Shown here: piece after piece, positions 56,787 to 64,000 of the stretch
How positions within the stretch are numbered: position 1 is the stretch's first letter
Layout of the letters: each line of letters starts with the position of its first letter
NCBI GenBank assembly: GCA_038503065.1
Contig: JBCAMK010000011.1
Location: 1,984,001 to 2,048,000 of the forward strand
Direction of reading: 5' to 3'
Length of the DNA stretch: 64,000 bases
Source: Paragyromitra xinjiangensis
Taxonomy: Eukaryota; Ascomycota; Pezizomycetes; Pezizales; Discinaceae
The notes under the pieces: model-generated
Database searches by the model: none
Told to the model about the DNA's origin: nothing
What the model saw: only the letters and a program-made list of their open reading frames with translations
Translations under genes and position numbers: made by a program

Positions 56787-57977
56787 TTACCGTATCTGTC
56801 TCGTTACCTTCTTTTTACGCCCGAACCCAAGCTCTCCCAAACGCTCTTTCACAAACGCCGCCACCATTTTCAGTGCTTCTTGTGCTTTCGTATCCCCCCT
56901 GGTTCGCATCCACAGAAATACACATCCCCAGAAGACCGTCTCGATGATCACATGTCTCCCTGCTGCCAACATCACCCAGAGGAGCCAGTGTCCAGCTTGC
57001 CTTAATTTCCCCTTCCGTCGTGATGCTCGTTCCTCCTCCATCTGTTCCCTCAACGCCGTAACCTCAGTTGCCATCTTCGCTAACGCTTGTTCGACTCTCC
57101 TCCGCCACTTCCGGTTGCTTCGGTGGTCGGTGTCCATCCCCGAGATATCCTCTTCAAACTCTTCCTCTCCGAAAGGATTTGGTGATACCACACCGAGTTC
57201 TCCCCCGGTGTAGGGCGTAGGCATCAAAGACGATCTGTTTGCTAGGTTTCGGGACCCGTGTGGTGAAGATGCGTGAGATAACGAGGATTGGTTGGATCTG
57301 ATCTGGTCCCATACGAATTCTAGTTCCGTGACGAGTTCACGAGCTTCTCTTTGAAGGATTAGAATGTGAGGCTATAGAGAGGGAGAAATGAATACTCACG
57401 GTGTCCCCGATGCGTACTTGTGCATCGTCTAGATTAAAATCAGCCTTGAGATTTTTTCACATGGAGGCGTAGTGGTGTGATAGATGTGTAAAAAAGAAAA
57501 ACGGACCGCAAACCTCAATCAGGGTAGCAATGTATCGTCTCTTTGCTTCTGTTTTCTGCAACCCACTTTGGGCATGCCAAGCATCCCTGTATCTAACGGT
57601 AAGCAACTATCCGTATTGCCATCACTCCTGATTGTCGTACCATTTCTCTCTGTCAGCTCTTGATTCCTCTCCGAAATCCTCAGGTCTATCCATGACACCA
57701 TCCACATCCCCCTCTATAGAAACCAAGTTCCAGTCAGTTTTCCTCCCGAATGTATGGACGGGGCTCACGGGGCCAGCACACCCATGCTCTGCTTGTACAG
57801 TCCATACAGCCGCAACCGATCCTCAGCTGGAGGCCGTGCAGATCCTGTCTTGGGGATCTTCCGGACAGTCTGCAGCGCATGTGCGAATACCCTGTCTGCT
57901 TCCGTCAGATTAGAAACCATCAGCGGGGAGTTGAAAAGCTGGGGGTAAGTGGGATGCCCACCAACGGAATCCGACAT
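56787..57977 (-). CDS. Tail-anchored acyl-CoA-binding protein, Atg37/ACBD5-like (5 exons)
   Basis: Exons 57782-57977, 57641-57713, 57514-57586, 57400-57428 and 56787-57348 sum to 933 nt (310 residues). Residues about 23-118 form an ACB domain: RVFAHALQTVRKIPKTGSAR, then PPAEDRLRLYGLYKQSMEGD (acyl-CoA contact region with YGLYKQ), REKWDAWHAQSGLQKTEAKR and RYIATLIETMHKY. A disordered acidic stretch (PNPFGEEEFEEDISGMD) follows, then a predicted coiled coil (RRRVEQALAKMATEVTALRE) and a hydrophobic segment (HWLLWVMLAAGRHVIIETVF, WGCVFLW) close to the C-terminus. ACB domain plus coiled coil plus C-terminal membrane anchor is the layout of Atg37 and ACBD5, peroxisomal proteins binding long-chain acyl-CoA with roles in pexophagy and peroxisome contacts. 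The peroxisomal location is inferred. Exon 4 has only 29 nt. Confidence 0.9.
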
Positions 57978-59001
57978 TGGGTGTGGATTGAACGGGGAGT
58001 TTAGCTGAGTCTAGCCAGAGTAGAGGAAGGGAGAACGGGGTTATGAGGGGAGGGTTAAGGGAGGGTTATGAGGGGAGAGTTAAGAGTAGAGCTGGGATGG
58101 GAGAGATATCCAGTAGTGCTGGAGGGGGAACCTGAGGAATCTGAGGGGGGTAGTACACTGTAGCAGCACTGAACTGGAGAATGAACGAGACCGAAGAGCC
58201 TCGGCACGTGTTCAGCTGTGAGCTGCAGTTGTTGGCGATGACTAAGCGATCTACCCGCGGCTTGGCGTCTTTAGCGAGAAATTCCCCTGCATAAGTCGGA
58301 TGTTTATATAGACATGCCATATCCATATGATAAATCTCACCTGCGAAGAGAACACCATAGACGATGCAGTCGTATATATAACCAGTTGTAGGGATATCTC
58401 TCGATTCTGTGGCTATATATGCACTTGAACCCCATGGTCTTCTAAGCCAGGACAGAAGAGACAGGAAGGGGATCAAGGACTGAAACAGTCGATCAAACAA
58501 CGGCTCTGGATGTCTTCTCTATGTCTTCCCTACGTCTTATTTCCGTATATTAGGTCAAATCAAGTAGTCTGACATATTCCAATACATCTCGTCAGATCGT
58601 CACAAGAACACAAAGTACTGGCTACACTATCTGCAAATGAGATTGCTCATATCTTGAGCTTCAATTCGCCCAGCTCAAGCCTGTGTAAACTTCCTAAAAA
58701 CCCCAACGCCATGACACGCACTGTCCCCGTATATATATTTCTTCAACCTTCAAAATTCTAAAGCAACCCTCCGAAACGCACACACAATTGATCACGACAT
58801 ATCACTCGACTATACCACACTTCACCATCATGCCAACGTTCATCTCGATACCTAACGCATTATACTACATTAACCCATAACACGTACGCGCATACATATA
58901 TCCAATGAAACCGGCGTTGCAAAAAAGGCCTCCCGGACCCCAGACTCCATCAACAAAAAAAACAAAATCACCCCAACCGACTAATCCCACCCACCAAACA
59001 T
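57978..59001. other. Intergenic, no confident gene
   Basis: Upstream of the acyl-CoA-binding gene and 3' of the next gene. A 144-codon minus frame (58066-58500) has no recognisable domain and lies in the expected promoter; I do not call it. Confidence 0.4.
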
Positions 59002-60302
59002 CTATGGCATACCCGCAGCAGCACCCGAACGCTTCCTAAAGTTGAAACTCCAAGCCCTCGACTCCTCCTCGGGATGCAGCGTGCTCGATGTGGACCTCGT
59101 CTCACCAACGATCGTCGCGCTCTCTTTACGTTTCGCTGCAGTTGGGGCCTTCAGATTCCCCCACGATTTCTTCCCCTTCCTGTTGCTGCTCTTGGTGCTG
59201 CTCGCTTTTGTGCTCTCGGCTTCGCTATACGGGACTGGTCCTGAAGCTGGGTAGAGATGGCCTGTGGCGGGATATAGCTGGCTGTGACGTGGTGTGTGGG
59301 GTGGTGGAACTGGGATGTTGTGGTACTGGACCGAGTCCCTGGACGACATGTCTGAGCGACGGGTTGCGAGGAAGGGGACGGATTTAGACGATTCCGGGAG
59401 TGAGGGGGCGGAGGAACCGGTGGTGGATTGCGACCAGCGCTTGGAGGGGAGTTGGGTGTAGGTGTCTTTTTCGTCGAGGAAAGGGTTCTGGTCGGGGGAG
59501 AGGTTGGCGAGGCGTCGGAAGACACGGACGAGGTAGAGAGTGGTGAGGAGGGAAAGAAGGGTCAGTCCACTGGGAGACGGTTAGCATTTGCCATGGAGGT
59601 TCGTGATCCAGGAATGCTTACCCAGCGGAACAGGAGATCATAAACACCGACGTGATGATCTTATGGGTCGCGTCCTGGCTACTGAAAATTGTGCTCCACG
59701 GCGAATCGGCAGTTCCTTGGTACTGTTTCCAACTGAGGATAGCAATGAAGGCATAGAATGACATGATGGCAAGATCAAGAGTCGATGCAAACAAGAAGTA
59801 GCTAACACTAGACCTGGGGGTACGAACCCGATCACTACCACTGATATGGTAGATGAAATACACAACATGGAAGATTGCTACCGCTGGCTACCACAAAGTC
59901 AGTCTAAATCCGCCAAGGAGAAGCAATTGAGGCTCTTACCGGCACTCGACAAATCCATCCAGTCATATCGTCCAGCTTCCTCACAAAAAGCATACACACC
60001 AGCAGTCCCATCGCGCCAGCCAACTGTGGAATCCTCAGCAGTATCCCCAAAATCCTCATGATGAGTAAACCCCTCTTCGATATCGGAGATGCATTCAGCC
60101 TGTGTGCGCGCTCGATCTTTGCGTTCACAGACTGGTCGAGCTGGAGGTATGGTGCTGTCATCTGTGGCTTTGGAATCACTGGCTCCGCGGATTGCTGCGA
60201 TATTCGCTTTGGGTTGAAAGCATTGAGATCCTCGACGCTGGAGATGCTCGGATTGTTGTAGGGCAAGAATGGACGCACCGGGGGGTTCATGGTGAAGGAC
60301 AT
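59002..60302 (-). CDS. Multi-pass integral membrane protein, unknown function (3 exons)
   Basis: Exons 59940-60302, 59622-59887 and 59002-59569 sum to 1197 nt (398 residues); introns are 52 nt each. The N-terminal 75 residues are cytosolic-type (MSFTMNPPVRPFLPYNNPSI). Then four hydrophobic spans: LRIPQLAGAMGLLVCMLFV, AVAIFHVVYFIYHI, YFLFASTLDLAIMSFYAFIA, and the stretch across the last splice (SVFMISCSAG with GLTLLSLLTTLYLV). The C-terminal 180 residues are Ser/Thr/Pro-rich with NPFLDEKDTYTQLPSKRW and many candidate phosphorylation sites. This fits a conserved Pezizomycotina membrane protein of unknown role; a MARVEL-like topology is possible but unproven. Confidence 0.75.
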
Positions 60303-60671
60303 CACGGAATTTGGTGAGGAGCGGACGACGCAAGGAGGAAGATCGGGGAGATGAGCGCAGCTGTGTGGGTTACCTGTTATTTAAGACGGGGCTATTTGTT
60401 TTCTGGCGTGACGGCTGGTTGTCTGAGCAACGGAGAATATAGGTAGGTACTATAATTACTTGGTGTCACGGTGACACGAGAGATTAGGTGACGAATGTCA
60501 CGGCAGCGATAACAGTGCTTCTCTCCACCGTCTCTGCTTGTTTGAATTTACTATGTGGAGGAATCAGGGAATAGTCAGATAGTCAGGCACGGCTATGGTC
60601 TCGGTTTCAGCTCAAGTGTCTCGGATCTCATTCTTGCCAATGTGTCACTTCCTAACCCTAACCCTACATCA
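60303..60671. other. Short intergenic region
   Basis: Promoter of the membrane-protein gene meets the 3' end of the next gene. A CCTAACCCTAACCCTAC motif is at 60651-60667. Plus-strand frames here are shadows of the minus-strand exons. Confidence 0.45.
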
Positions 60672-62669
60672 TCATGTCTCTACTGCGTATTTATCCCCCT
60701 CCAAAACATGGTAAATCCCATCATATACTATAGCAACCAATTCATCCATTTCAGCGTATTTCTCGTGCTTCTTTCCGGAAAAGACGAACCAAGCTATATT
60801 ACAGTCAGTGAGTTGAACCTACAGCTACCTAGAAGAGGGCTCAAAGCTTACCAAACTCATACTCCGTTCCAACTAACGACAGAAAGGCTCCGAAATTCCC
60901 ACCTCCTTTTGTCCCGAATACTAGTTCCGTATCTTCTGTCTCTGTCCGCGGCCGATCTCTCGGCATCGGACAGTCCTTGTAAAACGACTCCAGGAAACTC
61001 GGTGAATATTTCTCTGCATCTAACGCCATCATGTAGCCACCCCATTTGTCACCTTGATATTCCAGGTCATCAAGCTCCCACTCGCTCAATCCTTCCTTAT
61101 CTAATACGTGGAACCCGGCGTCCTCCTTGAGCACCTTACGGACTAATTCTCGATTCCCAGAAAGCCATGACCAGTCGTAACGGTTGATATATAGAATGTC
61201 CTTCAAGGTTTAGTGTAGCCCTCCTTCATGCATTGAGCGCAACGTACCTTATCATGGTGATTATTTGTATTCGAGATCCCTCCACCAGAAGTGATCAAAC
61301 TACACCTTTCAACGGTCTCGAGAGGATCGATATCCTCGTGGTGAATAATCCACCCGAAACAAAAATCTGGTTTTGTCATTTCTAGCTCAGATCCACTGTA
61401 GGCCTTTCGCACCTTCCAGTTCCCGTTTCTAGCCGCGCAACGATAGTTGTATACGTGTTGCATGATCGTTCCGCCGGGTAGTATCGGTGGTACATACGCC
61501 GCGTTCCCGTCGAAACCTTCTGCTCGGGAGCCTGCAATCACCGTTTGCATCTGTCCCCATAGTAGTTTTCCGGACGTAATCGTAAATGCGGTTTCTGGGA
61601 GGGCATCTTTCTCGTTTCGAAGGGGTCGGACGACGACTTCATCTTCGGGGTTGACAGGGGGATAGTCGAAAGCAAATCTGACGGGCGGGCGTGTGTCTTC
61701 TTCCTCTTCAGGCTCCACTTCTTCTGTTTTCAACTCTGCCCTTGCTGATTCCGCTTCTTTGTAAAACGCGTCGGATTTTCTCTTCTCTTCCACAGCCTTC
61801 GAGACGTAAGGTTGGAGATCCGCTTCGTCCAAGAGCGGCCACAATTCCCCCAGCACCATCGAGCTCTCATCATAAGAAAGGCCTAGCTCTTCGAGAGGCT
61901 TCCGCTGATCTGTGGAGAAATGGTTGTACGCCCAGTATTTTACCGATTTACGTTCTTCCTCGGTAATATCAACTAAGATGTCTGTTCTCGCTGAATTCGA
62001 AGCTTTCAATGCTGCGTGTCGTTCTGCACAAAGCCGGTGTAACCGCTCTCTCCTGTTTTTCTTGTATCCCTCAAGCCAACCTAGTAATGCAGACTCCGAT
62101 AACTCTGGGGTCTCCACGCTGCCATCTCCGGTGTACTTATCCAGATCCGAAATCATATCTCTGAAATTCTCCAACTCACTTGCTATTTTCCCTTCAAACT
62201 TCTTCACCTTCTGCAACACATTGGCCTTCTCAACACCATCAAGTTCCTCGCTTTTCCTCGAATAGTACCTAACAACCGCTTTGAAATGCGCGAGTTGCCT
62301 CGGCACAGAAAGGATACAATCATGAATATCCTTCACCCTCCCCGCCACCGTCAAAAGAACCAACCGATCAAGAACAAACCCCGATCCAACTCTCCCCCTT
62401 TTCAATTCGTCCAATGTCATGGTATCTAGGAGATACTCGTTGCTGTAAAAATTGCGTTGGAACCCCCATTGGATTTCTAGTGGGATTTCGTAGCGCTCTT
62501 TCAAGACGTTTTTGATGTCGGCCAGAGTCGAGGTAGAAGGGATTGAGTCTGGGAGGACAATTTTGCGTGATTCGAGGCCCGAGGGTGTGAGGTTTGCGTA
62601 GAAGGCGTTGGTGATTTGGGGGCCGGGTGCGTGTTTGATGGCTATCTCGGTGGGGATAGTTTCGTCCAT
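60672..62669 (-). CDS. Unassigned 630-residue protein with ubiquitin-like N-terminal region (3 exons)
   Basis: Exons 61248-62669, 60852-61200 and 60672-60793 sum to 1893 nt (630 residues); introns are 47 and 58 nt. Residues about 25-120 (IVLPDSIPSTSTLADIKNVL ... IQWGFQRNFYSNEYLLDTMT) have the spacing of a ubiquitin-like fold: strand, helix 'LADIKNVLKE', strand and 'L.DTMTLDEL'. The middle is helical (VLQKVKKFEGKIASELENFR) and then acidic (EVEPEEEEDTRPPVRFAFDY). The C-terminal third is compact and rich in aromatic and Gly residues (CFGWIIHHEDIDPLETVERC, LEYQGDKWGGYMMALDAEKY). I do not recognise a family and see no catalytic motif. The long unspliced first exon and clean frames indicate a functional gene. 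Confidence 0.75.
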
Positions 62670-63517
62670 AGTGGTGGATTGACTATGTCTGAAGAGAGGC
62701 TTGACAATTTGTGAGAAGATGTTGGAGAGATATCTGGCTTTCTGGCGTATATTACTTGATGGGCAACACGTGAAGTATGATTGGGAGCGTTACGTGGATG
62801 CCAACACGAGAGTCGTGACTCATGCTTAGTGCAGGATCGTATAGTGGGGGTTATTCGGAATTCCTTTTCTGATATGTCTCGGAGGAGATGGTCTCTTGGG
62901 TTAAGCGATTGTAGGGGTATTAGAAAAAGCAATATGGAATGGTATTCATGTCTGATCACTCGCATCAAAGAGCCAAAGTAACTGCGTTTTGAGCAAGGGA
63001 TCTAAGAAATCGTTCCTAGCTTTGCGATACTCCATCAAAATTGGATTTTACATTGTACCAATCCTGAACTTGACCTATTTAAGTGGCTTACAGCTATCAA
63101 TCCTGAAATGCTCCTATAGACACTAGCGAGTGATACAAGGTGATGCACACCTTCCGGTTTCTATGACGTACGGCTTTCAAAAAGGCTACGAACAACTGGG
63201 TGGAGGATTTTGTGTAGGTTGAGGTGGATGAATTGTTGCGGTCATGAACTTTATAGTGCCGAGACTTGAGGATCTCTATCCGCAAAGCTGGTTTATCAGT
63301 TAATGAAAGCTAGTGCATGTGTATCTCGAAGCTTCAAACTATTTCATTATAAGATTAACCCACGCCTGATCCCAAGCTCGAGGATCTTGCTAAACTACAG
63401 AATTTTCATCTTAAATCGTAAAACCATGCTATGCGTAATAGAAAAGAATCATTATAGCCAAGTCCTGAGAGAAAAGGGCCTTTTCAAGCCTACACAAACG
63501 CCATCAACCACCTAAAT
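62670..63517. other. Intergenic, no gene seen
   Basis: Upstream of the unassigned gene and 3' of the H3 gene. Only short unsupported frames. Confidence 0.5.

Positions 63518-64000
<483 letters not shown>

Overview
The window comes from a filamentous ascomycete (Pezizomycotina). The signs are protein genes broken by many 45-95 nt introns with CTAAC-type branch sites, pyrimidine-rich leaders, and fungal families: an STL1-like sugar transporter, a cerevisin-type subtilase, DUF7053, DUF2985, DUF7580, acuF-like C2H2/NACHT/ANK/TPR proteins and a GH43 arabinanase. I see no bacterial operons, CRISPR array, rRNA or convincing tRNA. The exact lineage cannot be fixed from the sequence.

Layout. 0.6-2.7 kb: a 10-exon MFS sugar transporter (-). 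4.6-5.0 kb: a DUF7053 protein (+). 5.2-5.9 kb: a small secreted protein (-). 5.9-11.8 kb: gene-poor. 12.0-13.4 kb: a secreted subtilisin-like protease (+). 14.7-15.9 kb: an F-box protein (+). 16.6-37.6 kb: an NLR-like region containing two copies of a head-to-head gene pair, heavily invaded by short inverted-repeat (MITE-like) elements. 39.6-41.8 kb: a membrane protein with an HELGH metallopeptidase-type motif (-). 41.8-45.4 kb: no confident gene. 45.4-46.7 kb: a DUF2985 membrane protein (+). 47.4-52.2 kb: a large membrane-anchored ankyrin protein (-). 55.4-56.6 kb: a secreted GH43 enzyme (+). 56.8-58.0 kb: a tail-anchored acyl-CoA-binding protein resembling Atg37/ACBD5 (-). 59.0-60.3 kb: a multi-pass membrane protein (-). 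60.7-62.7 kb: an unassigned 630-residue protein (-). 63.5-64.0 kb: the 3' part of a histone H3 gene (-), cut by the window end.

The most interesting part is 18.4-37.6 kb. A minus-strand DUF7580 protein (helical N-terminus plus a degenerate kinase-like C-terminus) faces a plus-strand protein made of a conserved N-terminal domain and an acuF-like zinc-finger region. This pair occurs twice. In pair 1 (18368-20104 with 23880-28301) the plus-strand gene continues into NACHT and ankyrin repeats. In pair 2 (31449-33210 with 33664-37645) it continues into thirteen nearly identical 42-residue TPR units. The inter-gene promoter is 453 bp in pair 2, but in pair 1 it has grown to 3.8 kb, mostly by insertion of at least six inverted-repeat elements. 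The arrangement resembles fungal NLR-effector gene pairs used in allorecognition or programmed cell death; that role is inference.

Splice models were built by hand. Where exon sums are quoted, frames close exactly and domain motifs are restored across the junctions.
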